A stretch of DNA of 64,000 nt from Catonia carolina (GCA_035578175.1 JAQMRL010000014.1:18279395-18343394), one strand, 5' to 3'. Shown: positions 1 to 10,315, counted from the stretch's first letter. Notes: a model not told the origin generated them from the letters alone. A program made the numbers and translations.

Positions 1-712
1 CAGTGGTTTCAATATTCTACCATTCGGTATTCTTAAAATGAGGAAAAAGTAAGAATCCTCCTTTTTTCATCACGCTAATAATCGGATAAATTTCCTTATA
101 AACAGTTTCATTAGAAGAATTCGCCATACACCATTTTTTTTGTTGATAATTCTTGTTAAGGCAGGTTCTGATAATTCTGGGTTCTGTTTTTAGAAGTTGG
201 TCAGTTTTAGCTTCATTCGTAGTTTGTAAAATAGTTTCACCAGCGTAAAGCGCCTCTGGGAGAATAATTGTTTTGTAGTGGCGGATTTTGGCATGCATTG
301 AAAGGATATTTTTGTGCGTTTGCCAGTTTATCTTTATGTTTTTTTTAATTTTGGAAGTTCTGTTTTGCCAAGTGGGTTTTTCTTTTAGATTCCAGTCGAT
401 GATTTCTCCTAGATATTTGAACTGTTGAGACAATCTAATTTTTTTACCATTAATTCTCACTTTATGCATAGTGGGTTGATAGTCATGATTTTAGTCTTTT
501 CATATGAAATTTTTAACCCAATTTTCTGGGCTATATTTTCAAGCCTAGCAATTGTCGCACCCACTTCAGTTATATTCAGAGCCAGCAGGGCCAAATCATC
601 TGCGAATCCTAAGCAGTTTACTAATATACGCTTCCCTCCTTTTCCAATTTTTGTTTTTACAGGATTCTCCCTTTGCCGCATTTTGATGACATAGTCCAGG
701 GCAACATTAAGA
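1..712 (-). pseudogene. Non-LTR retrotransposon reverse transcriptase fragment (3' part of ORF2)
   Basis: Minus-strand reading frames at 457-712 and 17-469 together give the end of a LINE reverse transcriptase. The first reads LNVALDYVIKMRQRENP and then LGFADDLALLALN, where FADD is the catalytic motif, followed by GLKISYEKTKIM. The second continues with VRINGKKI and FKYLGEIIDWN, the usual thumb-region wording of insect and aphid LINEs. A frame change lies at about 460-470 and a stop at 17-19. The 5' part is missing beyond about 712. The element may run past the left edge. It is decayed and cannot be functional. The clade was not determined. Confidence 0.85.
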
Positions 713-914
713 TATTAAGAGTTTGTTTTTTTGTTTTTGGTATTATAATGGAAGGATATAATTAATTACGAATAGAAAGAAACAACTACGCGTGTGTAAC
801 ATTTGTACTATTAGGTGCGCGGGAGATATGCGCATATTTTTTTTAATAATACAAACTTTCTGGATGAATTTTGTACATTATTAATATTAATAATAACAAT
901 TCTTTGTTATAATA

Positions 915-1919
915 CAGGGTGTTTATAAAATAACTCCTTGATTTCAAGTGTTATTTAAATAGCTTTAATTAAAAGAAAAACTTACATGATAAAAAATTCT
1001 GGAAGTGAAATTTTGCAAGTATTTTTTATATATAATAAACTTTCATCTGTGCACCATTCGTTGCCTTGTATACGTCCAAATGGTAATCCACTTCTTTCTA
1101 CGTACTTGCCAGCATATTGGGTGTTATTGCACCCGATACCGATAACTGCAACAATCCTCTTCAGTAGGTGTTCAATGTCACGGATTTTCTCCGAGTAAAC
1201 AATGTTTTTAATATGCCCATAAAAAAATAAATCTAGCGGTGTAATGTCTGGGCTCCTTGGTGGCCATGGGATCCGGCCTGTTCTTCCGATCCACCGGCCT
1301 GGAAAACGAATGTTTAATGCAGCACGGACACAGTTGTTGAAATGCGGTGGAGCGCCATCTTGCTGAAAGAAAATTAGTCCTTTTTCTCCTTCAATATTGT
1401 CTATCTGTAGAAAGGCGTACTGCTTTAACATATCACAGTAATGTAATATTAATATATCACAGTATGTGATCATAGTAATGTGATATGATCACAGTAATGT
1501 GTGTACGTTAATTGTTTTATCGCCAAATATGAGCGGGCCAACGACGCGGTCAGATGGCCTTCCTAGAGATGTCTCTTTCAAGACGCTGCCTGTTGCCTTC
1601 AACTGGTTAAACCACTGCAGAATCATTTTATTCGTAGGCGCAGTATGGCCGTATTCGCGCTGAAAATTACGCTGAACTGTCATAATTGAACGCGTCTCTG
1701 TAATTCAAATCACGCACTGTCCTTTCTGCTGCGGTGACGCCATGATTGGCAGACTGATACCCCGTGAAGGTCAAGCAAGTTAACCAACAGGTTGGCCAAT
1801 GCAACAAATTGAAACTTTACAACATGCCTGACAGAACTATGAAAACAAAATGCTTTTAACTAGTTCGGTCATTTTATTATGATTTATTGAAATCGAGGAG
1901 TTCTTATATAAACTCCCTA
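915..1919 (-). mobile_element. Tc1/mariner-superfamily (IS630-like) DNA transposon, degraded
   Basis: A 1005-bp element flanked by TA at 913-914 and 1920-1921. Its imperfect terminal inverted repeats pair CAGGGTGTTTATAAAATAAC on the left with the complement of the right end. The interior carries a broken transposase on the minus strand. Confidence 0.8.
982..1683 (-). pseudogene. IS630/Tc1-like transposase remnant
   Basis: The N-terminal piece (1489-1683) reads MTVQRNFQREYGHTAPTNK, a helix-turn-helix DNA-binding region of the kind common in insect IS630-like transposases. The C-terminal piece (982-1473) holds the catalytic core: FFQQDGAPPHFNNCVRAALN, with the second catalytic Asp in QQDGA, then WPPRSPDITPLDLFFYGHIK, with the third Asp in PLD. 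Between the two pieces the segment with the first catalytic Asp is deleted and replaced by AT-rich sequence with ATCACAGTAATG repeats (about 1430-1500). The enzyme is therefore truncated. A second remnant of the same family lies at 31021-31614. Confidence 0.88.
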
Positions 1920-1922
1920 TAA

Positions 1923-2779
1923 ATTACAATTTGTATTTTTATTTTGTTGTAAATATATATATACTTTATTATATTTCCATATTTTCCAGGTTTTTAAAAA
2001 TATATGTTATTGTGAATACATGTATTTGTTAAATGAACAATAATCCTAATAGATTTAATTTATAATAATTATTTTTATTGCTCATAATATTTACCTAATT
2101 TAGTATTATAGTTAAACAAATACCTAATAATATAACTGGTAATTATTTTGTTTTAGTTATAGTCTGTTGTATTATAATTATAAATTCTGATGAAATTTGT
2201 AAGACGGGTGATATTTTAGGGAAATTTTACTGTTATCAACGGGGTAAAACTGCAATAAAATTTAATAATTGTCACTGACTTAAAACATTTATATAACGCC
2301 AAAATAAGCTTGCCGGTTTTCTGAAGTGAGCAGAAGGTTTATTTTGGTAATGGTGCGCTCGGTTGCCTCAGTGAGTGGTGGGGGTCAGTGCTGTGTACTA
2401 GCTGTGATCAGAGTCACGTCGTTCTCGCAACGTTATACATCAGCTAACCTGAAAAAATAAGTCTGTAATGTGTTGTATGTGGTAGGCGTTAAAATTGTTG
2501 TATACAATGTTTACAATTGAATGTTTTTAACACTGCTAATAGATGATAACTAACATAGTTTAGAACATGTGATTTAATAGCCAATTCGGTACTCAGAAAC
2601 GAAATCTACCGACTGAATCTGAACTTCGCGCAGCTACACCAACAACCTTATTTTGCGTCCGCTTTATAAAGACTATTAAGAGACGCACGCGGGGTTATTT
2701 ATGAAAACGTTGTATATGTGTGTGTACCTGTACGCCCACATAAAGTCTACTAGCAGCTACACAATTTTTGTTACATATG
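1923..2779. other. Unassigned AT-rich sequence
   Basis: No coding region, inverted repeat or known repeat was recognised. A GC-richer stretch at about 2310-2450 has no readable frame. Confidence 0.5.
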
Positions 2780-2815
2780 TCACCGGATGGTGAGTTAAAA
2801 CCTTTAATTTTTGGT

Positions 2816-2831
2816 GGCACTGAAAAGGGCC
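2816..2831 (-). promoter_or_regulatory. Histone-type stem-loop, one mismatch
   Basis: Minus strand GGCCCT-TTTC-AGTGCC, the hairpin of unit A, with a single stem mismatch. Confidence 0.35.
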
Positions 2832-3205
2832 GTTTAAGCGGTGGTCGTGTTGATGGAAAGCATCGATAGTAGTCGTCGTGGCGGTCGAGGCTGGGCGTCA
2901 CGGTGTGTCGTCGTCCAGCGGATATGTCATCTTCTTCCCTCGCAGAAGTGCGTCGATGGCTGCTTCGTCGGGTCCGGTGGGCGCAAGGCTCGTTCGAAAG
3001 ACCGCTGTCGGCATCGCTCGTGTCAGCGGGCGATGACGGTCCGGTCGACGACTTACGGTGACGGGTCGGCGAGCGAAAGCATCATCTTCTCTCATGCGGG
3101 GTCATCGATTAGTCTTTGCTTGAGTCCGGTAGCCGTGTGCCGTGGTGGATGTCTTAACTGTCTGCTGTCTGGATCGGAATTGAATCTTGGCTCAATGGAG
3201 CGCTC

Positions 3206-3213
3206 TTTATATA
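3206..3213 (-). promoter_or_regulatory. TATA box of stem-loop unit A
   Basis: TATATAAA followed by GAGCGCT on the minus strand. The same string occurs in units C and B at the same place relative to GATTCAATTCC. Confidence 0.5.
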
Positions 3214-3390
3214 GCTGCCGAGAGCGCTGTGGTAGAGGGCGGTAACTCGCTCGGCCTTGGCAACAAAGCTCTCTGTCGGAACGCAGCTGAAAGGTTTGTC
3301 GGTACGCCGCAAAAGGGCCTATCGTGCCGACAAGGGCCGGGAGAAGTATTTAAGGCCGGCAACACAGTAAATGATTAATTAGAAGGGTGA

Positions 3391-4234
3391 CACATTTAAT
3401 AAAAAAATTTATTACACAAATTTTTCGTTTAAGAAGCCGCGCGGGGTATGCTAGTTAAAATATAAAAGTTAAAAATAACTTAAAAGCAAATATTATTTAC
3501 ATGATTAAGGAAATATACCCAATCGTATTCCATCCAGAGTAAGACAAAATTATTTAGAAGTTTTTAAAACATTAAATATGTAGCCTAATTATAAAAAATA
3601 TAACAGATATAATAAATAAAGTTAAAGACAAAATTGGACAAAATAAAAGATACAGAAATGATTATGATTATGATTATGTTGATAATAGTGAATATAATAT
3701 GAATTTAATTAACAGTAAATGCTATTTAGTTTGTCTGAATGAAAGATGAAAACGGATTTCCGTTAGATAACAATTTCCAGTAATATGAAATAGACTAAGA
3801 AAATTGAATACAGATTTATATTACTAAGTATTAAGACCTTTGGTCCAGCACTAATAAAATTGTAAAAAATTAACAGATATAAATTATTGCAACATAAATA
3901 GAATATTGGCATAGATGCTGTCGTTTGAACAAATTAGATAAAGTACCAAATTAGGAAATTAGAATGAGGATGCAAATGTAAGATAATGAGGTCAAATACA
4001 GATGAAAAGTGATTATGGTATGAATTTGTCACAAGGAGATCGGATAGATTCATAAGATTATGAAATGTAACCCAGGGGGACGTAGGAGGAAAGGTTGGCC
4101 GTATAGAACATGAAAGGGCAGGGTGAACAAGACTATGAAGTAGAAAGACTTGAATCAAAGGAATTGGGAAAATATGGGATCAATCTGATTAAGGGAAAGT
4201 AGACATATATTTATGCTTTATTTAGAAAAATATA
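3391..4234. other. Unassigned AT-rich sequence between stem-loop units
   Basis: Very AT-rich, with a short GATTAT repeat near 3660. No readable frame or recognised repeat. Confidence 0.5.
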
Positions 4235-4284
4235 TTGTTACCGGATGTTGACATTAAGTGGCTAGAAATCTGATTTTTTTTGTT

Positions 4285-4300
4285 GACCCTGAAAAGGGCC
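4285..4300 (-). promoter_or_regulatory. Histone-type stem-loop with one wobble pair
   Basis: Minus strand GGCCCT-TTTC-AGGGTC. It pairs throughout if one G-U pair is allowed. Confidence 0.4.
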
Positions 4301-4464
4301 GTTTAAGTGTGTGTCCGCCGGGGTGGACAGAGTTGGTTGATGGCCCTGAAAAAGGTTGGTGAAAATCTTAACGAGTTGGTCTTAAGAAGGAACGTTGTGC
4401 TAGTCTCGAAGGAGACCGGCGTAGGCAGCGCGTAGCTGCGGTGAGAGCCGGGACTCAGGTTGAT

Positions 4465-4480
4465 GACCCTGAAAAGGGTC
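4465..4480 (-). promoter_or_regulatory. Histone-type 3' stem-loop with a compensatory stem change
   Basis: Minus strand GACCCT-TTTC-AGGGTC. Compared with the 5427-5442 copy, both sides of stem pair 2 have changed (G-C to A-T), so pairing is kept. Confidence 0.5.
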
Positions 4481-4500
4481 GGTTAAACCCTTAGTGAAGT

Positions 4501-4516
4501 GGCCCTGAGAAGGACC
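4501..4516 (-). promoter_or_regulatory. Histone-type stem-loop, variant loop
   Basis: Minus strand GGTCCT-TCTC-AGGGCC. It pairs with one U-G wobble and the loop is TCTC. Confidence 0.35.
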
Positions 4517-4901
4517 GATGAAGGCTCCGAGAGCTGCGGCGATGGGTGCTGAGTTTGTTGCTGTTGCACGTTCCAATAGATTCTCTCGTGGATCTTCTCT
4601 GGTCGGAATCGTAGACCTCAATCGTCGTGGTGGTCGAGGAGGTCGAGGAGGAGGACACGGCGTGTCGTCATCCAGCGGAGACGTCATCTTCCCTCGCTGT
4701 GGGCATCGTTTGCGGCAACAGGCGATGACGGTCCCGGTCGACGGCTTACAGTGTCGGGTTGGCGAATGAAAGCATCATCTTCTCTCTTGCGGGGTCATCG
4801 ATGAGTCTTCTTGGAGTCCAGTAGCCATGTGCCGATGGTTAATTTCTCGTCCGCTGTAGAGTGGATTGGAATTGAATCACCTCGGGCTCAGTGGAGCGCT
4901 C

Positions 4902-4909
4902 TTTATATA
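4902..4909 (-). promoter_or_regulatory. TATA box of stem-loop unit C
   Basis: TATATAAAGAGCGCT on the minus strand, 386 nt before the hairpin at 4501-4516. Confidence 0.5.
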
Positions 4910-5426
4910 GTCTCCAGTGCGCAGCAGTGGGGGCGGTTCCAAGCCCTCTGCAGTGCCGACACAGGCCTACCGACCCTTTCGGAACTATTGGCGGTTCCCT
5001 TTGTCGATTTGTCGGAAGCTTTGATAGCCAGCAGCACAGCACCTTATCAAAGGGGCCGACGGTGACAATATAAATTAGTAATTTCATTCTGTGAAGTCTT
5101 AATTGTTATCAAATAGACTAAGCGCTAACGAATCCGGATTATTTAATTTTACTGTAATTTCTTCCTTCATGGTATTGCCACTTATGCAATTCTTCATTTG
5201 TCACGTACCATGGAAGATTTTTGATCATTCATAGAACTTTTGATTAAAGTTTTTAGATGATAATTCAATTTTATAAGTGATACACAAAATGGTACCTAAT
5301 AACCCCACGTTGATTTCAATATGGTTTTGTACAACTGGAGCTTACTCTTCATTGACAGCTGTAAATGTTAGTTCATCACCTTGTCACCGGATGGCGACAT
5401 TAAGTGGCAAACCTTATTTGTTTGGT

Positions 5427-5442
5427 GGCCCTGAAAAGGGCC
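5427..5442 (-). promoter_or_regulatory. Histone-type 3' stem-loop, perfect copy
   Basis: Minus strand GGCCCT-TTTC-AGGGCC with an A-rich left flank and ACCA on the right. It fits the known SLBP-binding consensus by eye; function is inferred. Confidence 0.55.
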
Positions 5443-5843
5443 GTTTAAGCGGTGGTCGTCTAGGAGAGACGTCGGTCGTAGTCGTCGTGGCGGTCGAGGA
5501 GCTGGGCGACACGGCGTGTCGTCGTCCAGCGGAGACATCATCTTCTTCCCTTGCAGAAGTGCGTCGATGGCTGCTTCGTCGGGTCCGGTGGGAGTAAGGC
5601 TTCGTCGAGGGACCGCTGTGGGCACCGCTCGCGTCAGCGGGCGATGACGGTCCGGTCGACGGCTTACGGTGACGGGTCGGCGAGCGGAAGCGGATCATTT
5701 TCTCTTTTGCGGGGTCGTCGATTAGTCTTCGCTGGAGTCCGGCAGCCGTGTGCCGTGGTGGACGTCTTGTCGATGCTGTCTGGTAGAAGTGAATCCCTCG
5801 GTGTCTTGATTGGAATTGAATCGCTCGGCTCTGTGCAGCGCTC

Positions 5844-5851
5844 TTTATATA
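5844..5851 (-). promoter_or_regulatory. TATA box of stem-loop unit B
   Basis: TATATAAAGAGCGCT on the minus strand, 402 nt before the perfect hairpin at 5427-5442. Confidence 0.5.
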
Positions 5852-6061
5852 GTCGCCGAGAGCGCTGTGGTAGAGAGCGGCTACTAGCTTGGCCTTTATG
5901 ACAAAGGCCTCTGTCGGTGCGGAGCCGAAAGGTTTGTCGATGCGCCACTAAAGGGCTTACCGCACCGACAAAGGCCGGAAGAAGTATTGAAGGCCGGCAA
6001 CACAGTAAATGATTAATTAGAAGGGGTGGCGGTGACAACCTAATAACACAAATCACTTAAT

Positions 6062-6470
6062 TTAACCGTAATCTTTTTCGTGTGCTCCAAAAATATGTTT
6101 GGACCATGTCAATCTAGGAACATTCCCAAGTACTTCATATCATCCGATTCAGGAATTGGTTAATGTCATTTATTAGTATCTACAACACATGTCTTTCCCC
6201 AAAGAAAAAGTAGCGTATCTTGAGTTTTCATAATTTATCTAGACACTGTATTTCGTACACCAGTTCTCAAATATACTCAGATCATCCAATAATCTTAACA
6301 GCTACAAAAGGTCGAGTAATTTGTTTCTAATAGAGCTATGCTCTCAGAAAAGGTAGCGATAGTAATTTTGTTGCTCATTGGTAGATAAGAAAAGTATAAG
6401 AAACGAAAGTGGACTTAAGACACATCCTTGGGGAACTTCAGAATTGATTGCATAAAGTGAACAGTGCAAA
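6062..6470 (-). pseudogene. Jockey-type LINE reverse transcriptase remnant
   Basis: The minus strand reads EVPQGCVLSPLSF, the conserved VPQGSVLSP block before the catalytic FADD of jockey-type reverse transcriptases. After several stops come ENWCTKYSV, then SRYATFSLGKDMCC and EVLGNVPRLTWSKHIF. The last matches the KYLGxxxDxxLTWxxHI block known from jockey-type LINEs. The catalytic FADD itself is lost. The frame has many stops, so this is an old fossil. The piece from 6470 to about 6560 may be its upstream continuation but is too decayed to be sure. Confidence 0.65.
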
Positions 6471-6649
6471 ATCTAATTTGAGAAGTACGACAAAAATTTT
6501 GCTGATTGTATAAATAATACAGTTGTAGTTTTTACTAAATAAAGACAAAAATTCAATAAATCTAGGTCAAGAATTATGTCGTACTGACTTTACAATGTTG
6601 TGAATTAGGTAAAGGTTGGTCTACAGATATAAGTTTTTTAATATTAAGA

Positions 6650-6915
6650 ACTCTAAACCCATCGGGTTAGTCAAGAGGTAAAATCGTTGCTATGAGTCAG
6701 CTGTTTAACAGCTGATTTTTGGAGACCATATTCCGTGGTTTAAATCCTAGAAAAAAAATATTCACTTTTATACGGATTTGAATACGATTCAGTGGTTACC
6801 TGTGTACATGGATGGTAGGGGTTCAATTAACCCTACCCTCTCATGAACGGTTGGCCTGAGTCTGTAAGATTACAACTCATTTACACATCATGCTTAACTC
6901 ATTAGGTCATGAGAT
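6650..6915 (+). repeat. tRNA-derived SINE, family C copy 1
   Basis: The tRNA-like head is CCCATCGGGTTAGTCAAGAGG (A-box-like) with TTTAAATCC (degraded B box). It shares about 250 bp with the copy at 34256-34525, including TACGGATTTGAATAC and TCAATTAACC blocks. A 9-bp-arm palindrome TCAGCTGTT-T-AACAGCTGA sits at 6697-6715, where the anticodon arm would be. Confidence 0.7.
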
Positions 6916-7460
6916 TCTTTATTGTTAGATATTATTATTAGATTATTATTATTGTTATAATATTATTATTGTTCTTTCTTTATTTATTTATATTGCAGTT
7001 TTGCCACTTGAATAACACTAAATTTTCCTTAAAATGAATTTGTTATATTTTAATCAGTACTTATGTATTAAATATTTTTTGTATATAGTTGTATCAATTT
7101 TTACGTTCATGTATTTTGTAATAACAATGTAAATTTTATAAATGGTATACGCCTCATTGGCTCAATTTTTGGGGAGTTCCCATCCATATCATACATGTTT
7201 TTGTATAACAAATAAATAAAAATAAATTTTCAAACTTCGGATTAACACAGTGCGTGTCTCGGTTAACGAGGAGTTTCAGTTAACCGGAAATCGATTAAAC
7301 AAGCGGCTACTTTATGGTTATTATTAATTTGTTAGTAAATTTTGATATGTATTAGTTCTGTTTTTGTCCTAAAATCGATGAAAATTATTTATTTCATTAT
7401 TTCACTTCATAATGGTGTTACCTAGTTAAATTAATTCTTCTATTATGTATTAAAAAATGC
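6916..7460. other. AT-rich sequence, nothing firm
   Basis: Contains an ATT-rich microsatellite-like stretch near 6930-6975. A GTTAACGAGGAGTTTCAGTTAACC stretch near 7260 looks like the end of a pogo/Tigger-type element but cannot be confirmed. Confidence 0.4.
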
Positions 7461-7461
7461 T

Positions 7462-7535
7462 AGCTTCCTCCTTAGCGCAGTGGTAGCGCGCTTGCCTACA
7501 ATACTAAGGTCTAACGGCTAAAGTTTGAAAATTTA
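7462..7535 (+). repeat. tRNA-like SINE head
   Basis: TAGCGCAGTGGTAGCGCGC is a tRNA-type A box and D arm. No good B box or acceptor stem follows, so this is tRNA-derived repeat rather than a tRNA gene. Confidence 0.5.
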
Positions 7536-7624
7536 AAAAAAAATCTCACCGTAATCACTAATAAGTCAATCTGTTGGTGCGATTTTAAATAACCTAAACG
7601 AAAAATGGGGTCATTTCTGTTATT

Positions 7625-7885
7625 CTGCACACCGAAAAACCCCCACTTTCCACCCTGCAAATGATGCTTTCATTTTATTCACCACAGGGTCTGGCTGTAT
7701 AGTGAAATTCATTACTTTCAAAAAAGTTAACTCTGACTAGTGTCTTTTACACATCTACCTCTTCTGTTCTTATAAATTTAAGTTATATAATTGGTTGACT
7801 GTGATAAGAAACAAAACTGTTTTTTGCAGCCCTGGAACCAACAGATCGAGTGCAATTAATTTAACACTGCGCGTTACGGCTAAAA
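7625..7885 (+). repeat. Family B repeat, 3' part
   Basis: Matches other family B copies from CCACTTTCCACCCTGCAAATG through the GGGTCTGGCTGTATAGTG block to the CAGATCGAGTGCAATTAA tail. It lacks the CATCAGCCGAAAGGCTGG start. Confidence 0.75.
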
Positions 7886-8099
7886 ACTTAAAATATAATT
7901 TTTTGGTTTCGAGTCTAGGTTAGTTGTTAAATGAATATTCATACAAATTGTAATTTATTAAATTAATATTTTCATAAACAGTCGCGAACTCTGAAATGAT
8001 TATGATATTTAAAATAAACACTTACATATATTACAATAAATTAACGAAATAGATAATCTACAACTAATAATGAAATTAGATGTATTCATTACAACGCTC

Positions 8100-8493
8100 A
8101 TAACAGGCAGGTGGAGTGTTAACTTATATGCACGCGATCTGCTAGTTCCAGGGCTGCAAAAATAGGCTACTTATGTTTCTTATCACATGGTCAGCCAATT
8201 ATATGACTGAAGCATTTAAGAACAGAAGAGGTAGAGGTGTAAAAGACATTAGTCAGAGATATCTCCTCTGAAAGTAATGAAATTTATTATACAGCCAGAC
8301 CCTATGGTGAATGAAGTGAGGTGTCATTTGCAGAGTGCAGAGTAGATGCTTTTCGGAGGGAAACATGGTGATAAGCTTAGGCTACTTTTGTACTCAGTGA
8401 AGAAGGCAATTGTAAACCACCTTATTCCTCGTTTTATTTAGTAAAACCTCTGCAGGTTCAAACCAGCCTTTTGGCTGATGACCTAAACAACAA
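8100..8493 (-). repeat. Family B repeat, full length
   Basis: Reverse copy of about 394 bp. Read on the minus strand it runs from GGTCATCAGCCAAAAGGCTGG through CTCTGCAAATGACACC and GGGTCTGGCTGTATAATA to AGATCGCGTGCATATAAG. With the forward copy at 7625-7885 it forms an inverted pair about 215 bp apart. Confidence 0.8.
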
Positions 8494-9141
8494 TTGCATA
8501 CAGGTGAAAATATGAATATATTAAAACATATCAATTACATTATAACATGGTGTATACCATTAAACTATGATACACTAATTTATTTATATAGTTTCCCAAA
8601 TTATATTGGGAAGTAGATCCATTATTTTAGATTGGAACAGTTCATCAGATTTTCAATGGGGACTCCCCTTAAGCCAAAATACAAAATTAAAATACTCCAA
8701 ACCCATTATGTTTACAGTGTTAAACGTTGCATTAACTATGAATCTAAATGGAAAACCATTATAATTGAAATTTATGTACTGCTATTGCATATTGGAATAA
8801 TTTTACGTTAACCATGCTGTCATATAGTAATGATAAAAACATAAACTTATTTTTTTTTTGTAAATATTTACAATAATTATTAATGAATAGTATTATTTTT
8901 ATACGGTTGAATGTACAGAATTATGTAATTTGTAATTGTTTGTTGTTTCTTTTTTGTGGATTTAACTTAATGTAGCCTATTGTAACTTTAAATAAAGATT
9001 TTTTTTAAAAAAGTAATTGTTAATATATTAAAATGTCATTTTATTATAGAGTAAATTCGTCAAAATAACGAATTAAAAAAATTTAGGAGAGATCATCCAA
9101 ATCAACGATGAATCGATAGTATGACGAATTATAGTATGACT
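8494..9141. other. Unassigned AT-rich sequence
   Basis: No frame, terminal inverted repeat or family match was recognised. Confidence 0.45.
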
Positions 9142-9500
9142 TGTCGCCGACTACTCTACCAACATTAGCGCATGGAGACGGTTCCAGTAGCTGCCGCGAG
9201 TAGCGCTAGAGACGCGCAGAGTCTTCAGCACCTCCCCTCCACCTTTAACTGGACTCGCCGGAGGGGGGTTTAAGCGACAGCCCTGGACCGCGAGCAGCTG
9301 CAAATAGAAGGTCATCCGCTGCCAAGGACCACGCAGAAGACTCCATTCGTAAGGGCAAAATCCTCCTTCACAAATTTTTTCACTTTTTACCTCTAAATCC
9401 TCACCTATACCAGTAAAACTCCCTATCTTCTCAGCTATAATCCGTTCCTCTCTCCTTTACGGGGTCACCAGTATGGTGGCCCATCCTGTCCGAAACCAAA
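9142..9500 (+). repeat. LINE 5'-end-like block, copy 1
   Basis: The first 150 bp (TGTCGCCGACTACTCTACC to TTTAAGCGACAGCCCT) match 55257-55412, where they are joined directly to the 3' end of an R1-like LINE. Sequence after 9293 differs. GGGGTCACCAGTATGGTGG at about 9461 and an A-rich end near 9500 suggest the tail of a non-autonomous retroelement. Confidence 0.5.
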
Positions 9501-9529
9501 AAAAATAAAATAAAATCCATCCCGTTCAA

Positions 9530-9672
9530 AACAAAGCCCTCCGTTCTGTAACTAACTTCCATTATTTAATCTCCAACAAAATTATCCGCGAAAATCTTCT
9601 ATTTCCCACCATCGACGACTATATCCACAACACTTCCAGGTTGCACTGTGGAGCCCAGAGAGAGTAGGGGCA
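9530..9672 (+). pseudogene. Jockey-type LINE, C-terminal scrap
   Basis: The plus strand reads QNKALRSVTNFHYLISNK, then IIRENLLFPTIDDYIHNTSR. This is the C-terminal block of jockey-type ORF2 proteins (typically LRxIxNAPWYVxNxxIxxDLxIPTVxxxI). A stop follows at about 9668. Only some 45 residues remain. The minus-strand remnants at 6062-6470 and 16608-16922 belong to the same broad group. Confidence 0.7.
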
Positions 9673-10164
9673 GTGATGCTGCGGGATGAGGAGAGCTGAA
9701 AGTTGGTCGCTCAGTTTGCAGAGAGGATTGTTGGGAGACTGCGGAGGGAGGAGAGATATGGAGATCAGTAGGATCGCTCACTTCCACAGTAAATCAATCC
9801 TGTCCCGATCTCAGAAAGTAGGCACACTAATTTCCTGAGCTGGTGATGAAAGAGATGAATGAAAGTGAGATGAGAGTGTGAGTGTTGGTCAGTGACAGCG
9901 AGAGTGGAATTAGGCTACGGTTCCCTTCCACGCCCCGCTGACAGTGTAATTTTTTACCTTGACATTTTCCTTGTAGTTTATATAAACAGTTCGGAGGGAG
10001 GTGGAGGGTTTTTAGCTGATGTCGGATCAAGTGGCCAGGCGGCGGGTTTTTGGTTGGTAGGCGATTGCGGCCTCCTTGGGTCTGGACGAGGACGCCTCAA
10101 TTGACTCCAACACTACTTCCCCCATCGTGAAAGATGGGGGAATTTTTCACGCCGCCTCGGATAC

Positions 10165-10315
10165 AAAAGAAAACTGTACACTTCTACCTGTTCTGTTGTT
10201 AAATGCTTCAGTCATATAATTGGCTGACCATGTGATTAAAAAAACTATTTTTTGTAGCTTTGGAACTAGCAGATCGAGTGCAATAACTTAACATTCCACC
10301 TGCCTATTATGGGAT
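10165..10315 (+). repeat. Family B repeat, 3' tail
   Basis: Matches the last 150 bp of family B: ATATAATTGGCTGACCATGTGAT and CTAGCAGATCGAGTGCAA. Confidence 0.7.

Larger units (their letters stand above)
2780..3390 (-). repeat. Stem-loop repeat unit A (TATA box plus histone-like hairpin)
   Basis: First of three related GC-rich units in the same orientation. On the minus strand it has TATATAAA at 3206-3213, a GATTCAATTCC block just downstream, about 375 nt of GC-rich sequence, then a hairpin at 2816-2831 and a CATCCGGTGA flank. The hairpin reads GGCCCTTTTCAGTGCC on the minus strand, with one mismatch in the stem. A short frame shared with unit B contains PTGPDEAAIDALL and PLDDDTP, but stops differ between copies, so coding is doubtful. 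No core or linker histone sequence was recognised. Confidence 0.6.
4235..5080 (-). repeat. Stem-loop repeat unit C, with several hairpins
   Basis: This unit is related to units A and B. On the minus strand it has TATATAAA at 4902-4909 and the downstream GATTCAATTCC block, then hairpins at 4501-4516, 4465-4480 and 4285-4300 (a poor fifth at 4342-4357). The hairpin at 4465-4480 reads GACCCTTTTCAGGGTC, a perfect 6-bp stem with loop TTTC. The short open frames here share PLDDDTPC with the other units but otherwise diverge. The unit seems to carry a local duplication of the hairpin-bearing 3' end. Confidence 0.6.
5380..6035 (-). repeat. Stem-loop repeat unit B, best preserved
   Basis: On the minus strand it has TATATAAA at 5844-5851, then GATTCAATTCC about 25 nt later, about 380 nt of GC-rich sequence, and a perfect hairpin at 5427-5442: GGCCCTTTTCAGGGCC followed by ACCAAACA. 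That matches the replication-dependent histone 3' stem-loop in stem length (6 bp), loop (TTTC) and the ACCA flank. The frame giving PTGPDEAAIDALL and PLDDDTPC is open for 85 codons, but no histone fold is encoded. The region upstream of the TATA box (to the ACACAGTAAATGATTAATTAG block) is also shared with unit A. Confidence 0.65.

Noticed and set aside
2898..3095. Possible histone gene before the stem-loop
   Set aside because: Checked for H1, H2A, H2B, H3 and H4 signatures in all minus-strand frames of units A-C; none seen. Kept only as a stem-loop finding.
5664..6056. 130-codon Pro/Arg/Ser-rich minus-strand frame in stem-loop unit B
   Set aside because: It covers the TATA box and upstream region, is not kept in unit A, and resembles no protein I know; GC-rich composition makes long frames likely.
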